From Staphylotrichum longicolle (Eukaryota > Ascomycota > Sordariomycetes > Sordariales > Chaetomiaceae), in contig JAHCVI010000003.1 in the NCBI GenBank assembly GCA_019096155.1, positions 992,001 to 1,056,000 on the forward strand: a stretch of 64,000 nucleotides of DNA. Direction: 5' to 3'. Under the pieces are notes generated by a model. That model saw only the letters and a list, made by a program, of their open reading frames with translations, searched no databases and was not told where the DNA came from. Positions 54,272-64,000 of this stretch are shown piece after piece (the stretch's first letter is position 1; every line of letters starts with the position of its first letter). The position numbers and the translations under genes are program-made.

Positions 54272-56651
54272 TCAGTCCAGCTTCGGCTGCTGACCCGCCG
54301 CCGCCCCCGCCTCCTTGGCCCTCCGAAAAGCCTGCATCAGCCCGACAGCCGCCTGGGCACTCGCCCCTTCCTCAACCTGCCGCGCAAAGAAGGCATCTTC
54401 CCCCGCCGCGCGCATCGACCGCGTGCGCGCCCTCTCCGCGGGCGTCGCCGCCACCAAGTGGGCGTGCCGGTTCGCCTCCATCTCCTCCAGGTGCCTGACG
54501 CGCGAGAGGTAGCGCTCGCTGCGCTGCTTGCGGATGTGCTCGGACCCGACGCGGCCGAGGACGAAGCGGACGAGGGCGCGAAGCGCCAGGAAGACGTGCT
54601 CGCTGACGAAGATGGTGATGGGCAGGGCCCACCAGGCGCCGCCGCCGATGATGGTGCTGCGGCCGCTGTAGAGGTGCACGATGGCGCCCGTCGAGATGCT
54701 CCCCGCCCAGGCGAGGAAGTCGAGCGAGGCGATCCAGGGCCCGATGCCGTCGGTGCGGACGGGCGCCGGCCGCTGGTGCTCGTGGATGAGTTTGAAAAAG
54801 TCGGTGCGCAGCTCGATGACGTTGTTGATGAGGAAGCCGATCGAGATGAGCGGCCAGACGGGGGAGAAGAGGGCGAGGAAGCCAAACTGGAGGACGATCT
54901 CGGCGATGTCGTCTTGCACGTTGTAGGGCTCCAGCGACGCCTGCCTGCGGACGCTCTGGAGGAGCTCGATTTCGTCTGGGTAATCGTGGGCAACGGAGGC
55001 GAGGTTAGAGGCCTCGGCCCTGTTGGCACGATAGTCGCGGTACCATTCCAAGAACTTGCGCTTGAGGATGGGCTGCAGGTTTTCCTCAAAGAAGGAGGAG
55101 AGTTGGCCCGTCACTGTCAAAGCGATGATCTCGGTGCGGAGTCTGCCGCCGTCGACGTGGTGCGGTTCGGCTTTCCCAAGATATCTCGACACTGAAGGGC
55201 GCACGAACTTCGTAGCAGCGGACTCGAGGCGCGGAATGATCTGGTGACCAAATGGAACGTAAAGAAAGGCGGTGATAAAGATCGGAAGGTAATTTGTGAT
55301 GATTTGAAGGACGAAGACCTTTTGCGTGCGGGACATGTCGTAGGTGTCCGCTGTCCTGTGGTTCTCAAAATCTGTGATGAAGGAGGCAATAGACTCAAGA
55401 TAGCTGTTGATCTGGGGTAGAGCCACGCCGAGCAAAATCGTGGGGACATACTCCTGGACATTCGTAAGGACTTGGAAGGCTGGAGGCGGGAAACAGGGGG
55501 CAACTTGCGATGACGTTCTTGTAAGGACCGTGGTAACCCTCGGATATCAGCGTCTCGAGCGCAAACACAGCGAGTATGATCACGCCAAGGGCTAATGTAG
55601 CAACGGCCATAAACGGAATCTGCAGCAGCTGGCGCAGGACCTGCTTCCGTTTTGGGTAGTAATGCTTGCTCCGGCCGGTGCTGTCCACGGTGATCTTTTC
55701 CCATCGAAACTGGGGGCGGGTGATCTTAACGGCACCGACGCCCTGAACGTCCCATCTGATGCTGAGGTCGATTTGCCGGATCTTCCAATGCTCAAGGAAG
55801 ACTGTGCACCAGACGGTAGTGCCGACGGCGTACAGAAGAGAGTAACCGGGCAGGAACTGCCACGCAAGAAGACCGGTGATGGCAGGAAACGTAAGAAATA
55901 CGACATAGGTCTGGATAAAGGCAAAGTAGAAGGCAACCTAGGAATTCCAGCTGGTGAGCCTGGGGTCGGGGTCCGAGGTGGATGGGGGTATGGCGAGGCA
56001 CCTTGGTACCGAAGAGGTTCCGGATCTGATCGAGGTCGTTGCTAGTGAGAAACAGCCGACTGCTCAGCTGTCTCAAGAGAGCCAGGTTCGTGGCTTCATT
56101 GTGTAGAGGAAAGATGCTCTCAACATTTTCCCACTGGCCCCATCCAGGGGTGATGCCCGCCCCGCCATTTGTCTTGGGCCAATTTACCAAGTGGTAGACG
56201 GAGAGAATGTCCTCGGCCTCGAATGCGCCGTCGACAATGGCATTCTTGACCCCACCGGGATGGCTCTGGACGATGCCGTACAGCCAGTCCTTGAGTCTGG
56301 CCATCTATCAGCACGGTAGCAAGTGGAGAAGGCGGGGAAACGGGCGTACCGGGAATTGTAGACATAGCTTCCCAGGATATTCCGCGGGGCCTTGACAAAG
56401 ACCAGCAGTGTTTGGTCACGACCTGCTCTTACCTCTGTCTGAAGACCCGCGGACTCCAGGTCTTGAGTCAAGAGTGTGATCTCGTTGTTCGCGACGTCGG
56501 AGTCTAAGCTGTTAGCCCAGAGCTGCTCACTTCTCAACGGCGCTCACGCGCACTTACCGACATCTTTGTAGCTGTAGACGATGACGTATTTGTCGTTGTA
56601 AGTCTGAGTCTGGTGTGATACTGACAGCTCGGGAGTGGCCGGATGCTCCAT
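54272..56651 (-). CDS. TMEM16/anoctamin-family scramblase or ion channel
   Basis: Membrane protein of the TMEM16 family, whose fungal members (Nectria nhTMEM16, Aspergillus afTMEM16) are Ca2+-activated lipid scramblases. Exons on the minus strand are 56651-56558, 56503-56350, 56296-56002, 55937-55509 and 55453-54272. The frame closes at 717 aa, near the family's about 735. The cytosolic N-terminal ferredoxin-like domain ends near residue 180. Ca2+-site residues in TM7 and TM8 are kept: Asp506 and Glu509 in QDDIAEIVLQFG, and Glu538 and Asp542 in NNVIELRTD. These match nhTMEM16 numbering with a constant offset of three. The fourth intron (55454-55508) has a GC donor (ATC|GCAAGT); no GT donor keeps the frame. 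The C-terminal about 100 residues are a charged, Ala-rich cytosolic tail. Confidence 0.94.
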
Positions 56652-57220
56652 GGCGGAATGCCCGAGGGTCCGGGAGATATCTGCTGTATGTTAACCTCGC
56701 CCCACGTTTATGGAGTTATACAACAACGGTGTCTGGACCGGGTTGCAGCACCTGATTTTGCCGTCCAGTCCGAGTTGCCTCCGTGAAGGAAGCACAAGAC
56801 AATATCAAGTCCGATTCTGATCGAAAACGCGTCAGCAGACCCACTGTGTGGAGATCACCATCGAGGATCGGATGTCGGCACGACGTGAGATTGCATCTTT
56901 TGGTTCAGGTTACTGCCGCAGTAATCCAGTACCAGGGGCCGAAGTTGGTTACCGTTTATGAATGACTCCAAACAAGGAAGCCACCAGCTTAAACATACCA
57001 GCACTGGTTTCGACAGCGAGATGGGGATATCTGCGTACTATGCCAAGCGCAGCAGGCCCGTGGCATGTTCTGGGCGAGGATCTGTCTTCAAATTTGAAGA
57101 TCACACGGAGTCCTACACTGTCTAGCATTCCTATGTTTCGAGTCATTCACCGCCCACAAGCACCACCATTCTCTTTTTACCGGCATCACTGTCGTACATG
57201 GAAAGCTGGGCACAACCCCA
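56652..57220. other. Intergenic region
   Basis: It holds the upstream region of the TMEM16 gene and the 3' flank of the beta-lactamase-like gene. No further feature is seen. Confidence 0.55.
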
Positions 57221-58468
57221 TCACAACTTCTGCCCCCTTTCCTTCCTCCACGCCGCGAGCTTGCGATAGACATCGTGCCGAAACGTCTGCTTCAGGCTGG
57301 TCACAACTCCGCCGTCGACGGGGAGCGAGGGCTGAACGGCACCGAGGCCGCATAAGCCATTCTTGCGGTCAATGAACCAAGCAAAGGACATGCCGCCTCC
57401 CCAGGTAAGAGTCCTCTCGCCGTACCAGTCCTCGAGGTCCTCCAACGGCAACAGGCCGCCGAGCCCGTGGCCCAGCTTCGTGCCCGCATCAAGTCCGACC
57501 CGGAAGAACACGCCGGCCGGGCTCTGCATCGCAGCACGGAACCCCTCCTCGGCTTCCGGACCAATGTGGTTCTGAAACATCTTCTTCACCGTCTCGGGCC
57601 GCAGCAACTTCCCATCATTCACCAACAGCGACCTCAACACCTTGACGTACCCCTCCCCAGTCATGAACAGCCCCTGCCCACCAAAGTCCCCCTCACTACG
57701 CCTGTTCATATCCCCGCCACCCCCCCGCACAGCACGGCCCAGCCCCCCCGGATCATCCGGATTCAAGTCCACCAACCGCGCACGCACCGCCTCCCCCTTA
57801 ACCGGGTAGAACTGGACCTCTTCGGGCGCGATGCCCAACGGCTCCGCGATCCGCCGGCGCACGTGGTCCCCCAGCCTCACCCCGGCCGCGCGCTCCACCA
57901 CGCGCCCGGCCCAGTCCAGCCCGGGCCCGTACATCCACGCGGTCCCCGGCTGGAACGCGAGCGGGTACGCAAAGGCCTCCTCGACGGGCCGGCGCGCGCC
58001 GTCGGCGAGCGGCGGCTCGTTCGCCTGCCGCCACGCGGCCAGCCGGGGGACCAAAAAGTCGTAGGCCAGGCCCGAGGTGTGCGTGAGCAGCATGGCGAGG
58101 GTAATGGGGCGGGCGGCGGGAACGAGCGTGGGATCTCCCTGGGCCGAGTCGTCGTTGGCGGGGGCAGGGAGGACCTGCAGGCGGGCGAGCTCGGGGGCGT
58201 GCGCGGACAGGTCGCCGTCCAGGGTGAGCAGGCCGTCGTCGACGCACTGCAGGGCAGCGATGGTGGCGATGAGCTTGGTGGCTGACGCGAGGTAGAGCAC
58301 GTCGTCGGTTTGCTGGGGGCGCTTCTCGCCCGAGAGCAGGGTGCGCGCGCCGACGGCGCTGGTGTAGGTAAAGTCGCCGGCTGCGTCGGTCGCGCAGAAG
58401 ACGGCGCCGTGGATCTTGCCCGCGTCGATGGCGGCCTGGAAGGCGGCCTCGATGGTTTCGGTGGCCAT
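57221..58468 (-). CDS. Class C beta-lactamase-fold esterase/transferase
   Basis: Serine beta-lactamase-like protein of the group containing EstB-type esterases and the acyltransferase LovD. Single exon. The ATG at 58468 gives 415 aa; the frame is open to an ATG at 58543, but that part is Pro/Thr-rich leader. The catalytic Ser62-x-x-Lys65 is in LASATKLIA and the tyrosine motif is Tyr180 in WMYGPGLDW (LovD-type Y-x-x-x-x-D/N-W). A C-terminal HGLGG/WGGGMSFAWFID region replaces the KTG box. It is not near a polyketide synthase here, so a biosynthetic role is not supported. Hydrolysis of esters or amides is the likely activity. Confidence 0.9.
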   Translation of the reverse strand: MATETIEAAFQAAIDAGKIHGAVFCATDAAGDFTYTSAVGARTLLSGEKRPQQTDDVLYLASATKLIATIAALQCVDDGLLTLDGDLSAHAPELARLQVLPAPANDDSAQGDPTLVPAARPITLAMLLTHTSGLAYDFLVPRLAAWRQANEPPLADGARRPVEEAFAYPLAFQPGTAWMYGPGLDWAGRVVERAAGVRLGDHVRRRIAEPLGIAPEEVQFYPVKGEAVRARLVDLNPDDPGGLGRAVRGGGGDMNRRSEGDFGGQGLFMTGEGYVKVLRSLLVNDGKLLRPETVKKMFQNHIGPEAEEGFRAAMQSPAGVFFRVGLDAGTKLGHGLGGLLPLEDLEDWYGERTLTWGGGMSFAWFIDRKNGLCGLGAVQPSLPVDGGVVTSLKQTFRHDVYRKLAAWRKERGQKL

Positions 58469-58820
58469 TGTGGCGGTGGTGGGTGCGCTGGATCTCGTTA
58501 GGGGGTCGTTTGGTTTGGTGAGGGGCAATGGTCGATGTTCCACTGGTTTTTGAGGATGGGCTTTTGATGAGTTTCATAATCTGACGTGGGGTTCGTAAGG
58601 TAAGGTTGCACTCCGATCCTTCGTCAATCGCCGAGTTACGGATGTCGATTACGTTGAGTCATGCCGACTCAGCCACATGTGCAAGTGCCAGGGCTTCGGC
58701 GGGCCCAACGGAAGCATGAGGTTTCGCGGGGTCTCTGCCATCGGGGTTTCTGCAGCTGGGCTCTGGTTTGTCCTCAAGTACAGGCCGTTTTTCATTCCAA
58801 GATATAAGTAGTCCCTGAAC
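58469..58820. other. Short divergent intergenic region
   Basis: About 350 bp between the beta-lactamase-like gene start and the first recognisable amidase-relic codons. The true N-terminus of the relic may be buried here. Confidence 0.45.
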
Positions 58821-60480
58821 GGGAAAGTCAACCTGCTGACGGCTACCGCCGGCGACCTCCGGCGATTCCTCAATGCCGGCGAGGTCATCGTTGTCGAAAC
58901 TCGTCCAGCTGTACTGGCGCAGATTGCGGCGCATAATCATGCCGGCCTGGATCTCAACGCGATCATCGCCTCTGCGCCGACGGACAAAGTCCTAGCAGAG
59001 ACGCACGACTGGCCCATCGCTCGAAGCTGCACGGAATCCCCATCACCCTCAAAGTACTTCTGCCCGTATTCCCCGCGCCCCGCCGGCCTGATAATTCATT
59101 GTTGTCCTCCTCTGTGACAGAACCTCATGACCACGCGTTAGTTTGGTACCTTAAGGACACGACCTCAGGGGTTCATGCCCTGCAGGGTCTGGTCGCAAAG
59201 AAGGATGCCACTATTGCCGTACAGATGAGGAATGCAGGGTGCATCGTCATGGGAAAGTCAAATCTCTCTGTCAGTCACAACTCGCAATTTTATAAATCAT
59301 CCTTGGCTTGGTTGCTCATGTCCGGAATAGGAGTGCGCAGACTCGAAGAGTTTCAACATTATCAGTGGTTGGTCCCCGGTCGGCGAGCAGTAAAGAGGTC
59401 GCTCTTGTTGATATTGAGTTGCCGGTCTCTAAATGCGGAGGAGACGCAATCGCCGTAAGCGAGGGGTGGCCTTAAAACGAAAGACACATGGCTCGGTCAC
59501 ATCCTGAGTTTTTCCCGCCCCCGGGTGACCTTCAGCTCAATGCTCCGTGTTGAAACGCCCGATTCAAGACCCCGCTGGCTCCTCCTCCGGCTTTGCCCCC
59601 CTCTGCATCGGTACCGAGGCCGACGGCTGCCTCGTGCAACGGTTAGGTCTGTCAACATGGTCGGCACACAATCGGGAGGCGTCGCTTGGGATAGCGCGGG
59701 GCCCATGGCAAAGTCGGTCGAAGACTGCGCCGGCGTTATGGACATCCTGCTTCCGGTACGGAATTTCCGCTCTTCCCTCAAACGCTCGTGGCGGGGCATT
59801 CGCATTGCTCTTCTCAACTACGACGAATGGCAATGGGACGATGAGACATGCGCAAGAGTCCCCGAGTATGACGAGCAGCACGCCTCGTGTTCTTCTGGGT
59901 GTACTCTCGAGTATGTTTCGCCCGCATTCTGGTCCGTTCCCTGCTCACTCTTGTGCCAGGGTACCAACTCGGGTTTGTCGTTGAAAGATATCTGGCGATA
60001 TTTGAAAAGCCCGGTCTCCGCACACTCAAAGACCTCGTCGAGTGGAGCAAACCTCATGCGGCCTTGAAGCTGCCACCAGGCAAGACACTCTTGGTATTGG
60101 TATCTGCAGGGCGGTGCTAATTGCCTATGAATCATTTACTAGACCAACCAGGCCAACAGATCCTCGATAATGGTCTGAAGAGTACCGCAGCGGCTTAGAA
60201 CACTTCAGACGGAGTGTGAGGGACTCGGTGGAGCGGATGTAGAGGGATACCGGGCGGACATTATCGTTGGCACTGAGAAATCCATGTTAACAGCCACGGC
60301 GGTCGCGGCAGGATTTCCGATTGCCAGCGTACCGCTGGGCCTGTCGACCTCCAACGGAAGACCCTTTGCGCTCGAGCTGGTAGTCAGGACTGGCGCCGAG
60401 ATAAACTGTTCGGGATGATGTCGGCCTGGGAGGCTACGCTCCCGGACTCAATAAGCCTCCCGCCGATGCTTCTGAACTGG
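58821..60480 (+). pseudogene. Eroded amidase (amidase-signature family) gene
   Basis: The relic keeps the order of an amidase-signature enzyme but in changing frames with stops. Segments are KVNLLTATAGDLRRFLNAGE (58,824 on), LHGIPITLK (catalytic lysine segment, its usual Asp replaced), KKDATIAVQMRNAGCIVMGK (about 59,197), PAGSSSGFAPLCIGTEADG (59,570 region), VGTQSGGVAWDSAGPMAKSV (about 59,660), SWRGIRIALLNYDEWQW, LRTLKDLVEWSKPHAALKLP (about 60,020) and ADIIVGTEKSMLTATAVAAG to about 60,470. The glycine-serine loop has lost several residues after GSSSG. At least six frame changes plus stops indicate true gene death, unlike the cleaner frame breaks elsewhere in the window. Confidence 0.85.
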
Positions 60481-61655
60481 TCGTCTCACCTGGAGTATGG
60501 TGTGATCCTAGGAAGACAAGTTCCAAAGTAGGAGTAGCGCTCACTTGCCGTAGAAGAACAATACACAAGTTCCCTCTCTCTTGACCTCGTTCAGCGAATA
60601 CGCACTGCTGAAAACTTCTACCTCCAGTCAGTTCCGGAGGAGTAAACCCGACTCGAGATAGGTCCCTCCCCGCAGACCCTAGTCTGCTGCTGTTACCTGC
60701 AGGCAGAATCCCCGCGTCTGCACTCTGTTACCGCTCCGGTTAGAGCCATTTCAGTCCGGGCTGTGGCCCTCTCCAGAGGACTCTCCTCCAGAAAACTCCT
60801 CAGAGATTGTAGACCGGAAACCGGAGCTCAATAGAGGATGTCTTGGAGAAGCCGATACCTAATCTCTCTATGTAGAATAATACTGTGATGTTCTGTGAAC
60901 TTCAGTACTAGTGTCCGATCACTGGGAGAATTTCCATTTTTCTATATACTATGCTTGCCTCGTATGATGCTGTCATTCATGTTTTTCTCCCGACTATCCA
61001 AGGCGTTGTCAAAGCGTGAGGAACAGAGTTAGTTCATGGGTACCATGTCAAGGAATGAAGCCTCTGTTCTCGTTGATTTCATAACTTCCCTGAGTCAAAA
61101 CCGAAAGGATGGGCTTACCTTTCTTGCATTCCATTCCTCCCTCAGTGTTCTCTCTTTCTCAAACTTCCATGCACTCCTTTCCTGTTATTATGTACTTTGT
61201 TCCCTCTTTCAACTAGCACCAAACGTCCCTCCATTCTGTCTCTCCATAGGTCGCAATGCAGGCGCCAATGTGCTGTGACCCCAACAGTGGGGCGACACCT
61301 TGTGACACGCTGCATGTCGTCATTGTAGGTCTCCTGCAAGAAAGTTGAGCGGGGGCGCCTCATGATTTCCACAGCGAGGAGAATACAAGAAACAAACACC
61401 GGCTCTATCATCCATGGACATGATGCTCTTTTCCCGGCCTATTTTCAGTCAAAACTCTTTAACGATATATTCACATCTTCCAGTCCACTGACAAGCCAAT
61501 CAACTGTTGAAAACTCGATCAACATTAGCACCCTTAAGAGTCACCTAGTTGAGATCGGCGCGTGGTCTTGAACTCGGAGGGAATCATATTTTGCGTTCGG
61601 CAACACTCTCCTCGCATACCTGCCGCCTCCACCTCAGTCCCATACTCGGCGGACA
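60481..61655. other. Intergenic region
   Basis: 1.2 kb without a supported gene. Around 60,600-60,850 the DNA is rich in CTCC/GGAG words forming short imperfect inverted repeats (for example around TCCAGAGGACTCTCCTCCAG at about 60,770-60,790). No terminal repeats or coding region were found. Confidence 0.45.
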
Positions 61656-62309
61656 ATGGCACCAGCCCCGCCCATTCCACCGTCGCTGATGGAAGAGGTC
61701 ACCAAGGCCGCCGAGGCGGCCAAGGCGGCCAAGCGCCTGCAGGACTGCGCCGACACCCTCAAGGCGCAGGCCGAAGCCGTCAAGGACCCGGCCGAGCGGG
61801 AGCGGCTGTTCCAGGACGCCTACAACAAGGAAGTCGAAGCGCACGGCCTGAGCAAAAAGGCCAGGCTCATGGCTAGCGGGTGGGGCCAGGGCGCCGCCGC
61901 CGGAATCGGCGCCTCGGGCGCCCTGGGCATGGGGCTCGGCAACCTCGTCGGCGTGCTCCTCAGCGGTGTCGTCGCCATTCCCGGTGTGTTGGTGGGCGCC
62001 GGCGTCGGAGCGCTGCACGGGCCATGGTATGGGCTAACTGGAAAGCCCGGGAAGGGCGGGAAGGATGGGAAGGATGACGGGAAGGACGATGCGGAGAGCG
62101 AGTTTCAATCGGACGAGGAGGCGCATCGTGCTGTGATTGCAGCCGCGAGGCAGGTTGAGGAGGAAGAGGAGGAGGAGAAGAAGAAGGGGAAGGATAAGGA
62201 GGAGAGTAAGGCGGAGGAGAAGGAGGAGAAGAAGGAGAAGAAGGGGGATGAGGCGGAGGAAAATAAGGGGGAGGCGAGTACGAAGAGCGACAGCGATGTG
62301 GGTAAGTGA
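61656..62309 (+). CDS. Hypothetical glycine-zipper-like protein with highly charged C-terminus
   Basis: I do not recognise a characterised family. The 217-aa reading has three parts. The first is an N-terminal amphipathic Ala/Lys/Glu helical region (residues about 8-70, MEEVTKAAEAAKAAKRLQDC). The second is a Gly/Ala-rich hydrophobic region (about 73-125) with repeated small-residue spacing resembling a glycine-zipper membrane segment (GAAAGIGASGALGMGLGNLV). The third is an 80-residue Lys/Glu-rich tail, probably disordered. A strong donor (GTAAGT) at 62,302 and an acceptor at 62,376 would replace the last two residues with AEPVYSV and end at 62,399, which is equally likely. Localisation to an internal membrane is a guess. 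Confidence 0.7.
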   Translation: MAPAPPIPPSLMEEVTKAAEAAKAAKRLQDCADTLKAQAEAVKDPAERERLFQDAYNKEVEAHGLSKKARLMASGWGQGAAAGIGASGALGMGLGNLVGVLLSGVVAIPGVLVGAGVGALHGPWYGLTGKPGKGGKDGKDDGKDDAESEFQSDEEAHRAVIAAARQVEEEEEEEKKKGKDKEESKAEEKEEKKEKKGDEAEENKGEASTKSDSDVGK

Positions 62310-64000
62310 GGGAGGATAGCGAATGGGCGGCCCGTATAACCAAGACACCCTGTATTAGTACCTGATTTGTTAGCAGCTGAACCGGTTTACTCAGTCTAGA
62401 ATGTATGAATGGGATTTGATGCATGGCTTGGGGAGCTCAACCCCCTTTATCCAACTTTCGCTCTGAAGAAGTTGCCCGGAACCCATTAGGGAGCCCAAGC
62501 AAACTCTGATTCAATGATGGACCTACCACAGCAACGACATTGTGGTCATGGAGTAGATTCTGTTGGGCTGCTCCCCTCTTTCATCCTTCAATGGAACGTA
62601 GACAGCGGCCCAGGCAATCAACTTCCATAATCCGCCCCTCTCTTTCGATACAGGAGAGTTTGGCATCAAGGAAGCGCAGTCTGGTTACACCCTTGCTACA
62701 TGAGTATTTGGGTTTCAAGATCCACGGAAGGATTGATAGAAAGGCCACAATAAACTTGCTGGCGAGTTTGAATGTCGCTTGGCTGGGTCTCAACAGCTTG
62801 GGTGTCTTGTGTGCATTTTTATAAGGTAAGGTACCTAATCAGTTCTCACCCTCACTTCGTGTTACGCATGTATGTAACTTAGGTACCACAAACAAACTGG
62901 GTACCTACCTAGTCACAACAATGTGGTCACGAGTATGGGGTTGCAGCTCTCCACTGGCTTCCATTGCGAAGTTTTCTTTGAGGAAACCCCGACCTTTCAA
63001 GTTGCTGGGTGAACTTTTTCTCGCTGCTTGGGAGTGGTAGGATTTGCATGCTCGCCTTCCATCGCTTAAGGCGTTGAACGTGCCAAAAACATGTGGTCGG
63101 GCCGATACTAAGTGGCCCGGTGACTGAGGTTGCACTCATTGCTACCAGAGACTCGAGGGGGTTCTGCACTTGTCAGGCAGCGACTTTGACGCAGATGATG
63201 CTCCCACGTGTGGCCCCCAAACTGCACGGAGCAAGCGGGGTGGCAAAGGCAGATCCGGGATTAGTGGCCCGGATCTTCCCCAGCTTGCTTCCCAGATCGG
63301 GCTTGACTGCCGATCTGGCGACGAATGGACTGTTTCGTTTGGTTGGCTGGAGCATGTGCTGCCTCCCCCTGAACCATTTCTCCTCCAGCCAATCATGCCC
63401 TCGAAGACCAAGACAACGACTTGTCCCCGAGACGCGGAGTGCTTTCCGAGAGCGCGTTCTGATTCAAGCCCGGATCTGGACCCGACAATTTTTTGTTACA
63501 GCGTGCGCGCGTTCGACATGCCACACAAGACATCGAGAAGCTAAATCCCAAAAAACATCACACGCAAGATCAGATGGATTCCCAACAGGATTGTGCATGC
63601 GCATCCTCGTTCACGACATCATGGCAGGTGCCGAAGCTCGAGACAACGTTACACGTCGGGCTTGCAGGACGACATCTCGGTCGTACAACGGCAGAAGAAC
63701 GCCCGATGCGACCCTAAAACCGGGGAAAGTGTCACCCACATGGACAAGCGGCTCTTGATCACAATGCAGGGTCCCAAAGTTCCGAGCCTGGCTCAGCCTG
63801 GCGAACTGTCTCCGATGTCGACATCGCCTTGCAAGGAATTTTAACCCGGTTGCTTGGAGACCATGATTCAGATTTGCAGCTTGTTTGCCACGGGCGCAGA
63901 AGGAGTCTGATTGGTTTCATTCCAGCCGGCCGATTCTCTCCCCCTGCGCTCGAGCATGCCATTGGTCGCCATGCCGGCCCTTGAGGCTCATCTCATCTGC
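62310..64000. other. Gene-free right end of the window
   Basis: 1.7 kb in which no gene, RNA or repeat could be supported. GGTACCTA-type words recur at about 62,825-62,912. Open frames around 63,093-63,758 do not resemble a protein family. Confidence 0.5.

Noticed and set aside
52278..58468. Xylanase, TMEM16 and beta-lactamase-like genes as a functional or metabolite cluster
   Set aside because: The products have unrelated locations and roles, and there is no backbone synthase, regulator or transporter typical of a cluster.
1..64000. CRISPR arrays, rRNA genes, riboswitches, viral insertions
   Set aside because: None seen. No regularly spaced repeats, no rRNA sequence and no viral-type polymerase or capsid frames were found on either strand.

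Overview
This window looks like nuclear DNA of a filamentous ascomycete, most likely a sordariomycete. The genes are GC-rich and carry short (about 50-120 nt) introns. The families are typical of that group: PTH11-type membrane receptors, an Egh16-like secreted protein, HET-domain proteins, a GH10 xylanase with a fungal CBM1, an MTR-type amino-acid transporter, and a pogo-type transposon with RIP-like amber mutations. Similarity of the xylanase to Chaetomiaceae enzymes is only an impression from memory. There is no organelle, bacterial or viral signature.

Layout, left to right. 0.6-11.5 kb is a housekeeping block: mannitol-1-phosphate dehydrogenase, coatomer beta-prime (SEC27), a Sec14/CRAL-TRIO protein, a magnesium-dependent phosphatase-1-like HAD protein and a two-domain VOC (extradiol-dioxygenase-fold) protein. 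At 12.1-14.0 kb sits a complete but dead pogo-like transposon with perfect 44-bp inverted repeats and a TA duplication, followed by more than 2 kb of gene-free DNA. An intact MTR-type amino-acid transporter (16.3-18.5 kb) is followed by relics of a NACHT-WD40 gene and possibly of a helicase-type gene, then a PTH11-like receptor (20.9-22.2 kb). 23.6-43 kb is rich in secreted or surface proteins: GH95 alpha-fucosidase, PEBP-family protein, small Cys/Thr-rich secreted protein, CinY/Het-C-like protein, Egh16-like protein, a degenerate aminoglycoside-phosphotransferase-like protein, a frame-broken amino-acid permease, a PAF-acetylhydrolase-like lipase and a pectinesterase. A tRNA-Gly(GCC) lies at 43.6 kb. 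45-51 kb holds an F-box protein, a HET-domain relic, an unknown small gene and an intact HET-domain protein. 52-64 kb holds a GH10-CBM1 xylanase, a TMEM16 scramblase/channel, a class-C beta-lactamase-like esterase, an eroded amidase and a glycine-rich/charged unknown protein.

The genes do not form an obvious operon-like or secondary-metabolite cluster. Two themes recur. One is plant cell-wall attack (GH95, CE8, GH10-CBM1). The other is allorecognition or innate-immunity-type genes in various states of decay (NACHT-WD40 relic, Het-C-like protein, HET relic, intact HET gene). Several otherwise well-conserved genes (GH95, PEBP, permease, perhaps the small secreted protein) contain clusters of single-base deletions, often in G/C runs. 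These are either local sequence errors or real frameshifts, and must be resolved before those models are used.

I did not find a clearly new multi-gene system. The most unusual items are the transposon ends, the phosphotransferase with two lost active-site residues, two GC-AG introns and the immunity-gene relics. Exon coordinates below were derived by hand from reading frame and splice consensus. Where I say the frame closes, the summed exon length is a multiple of three.
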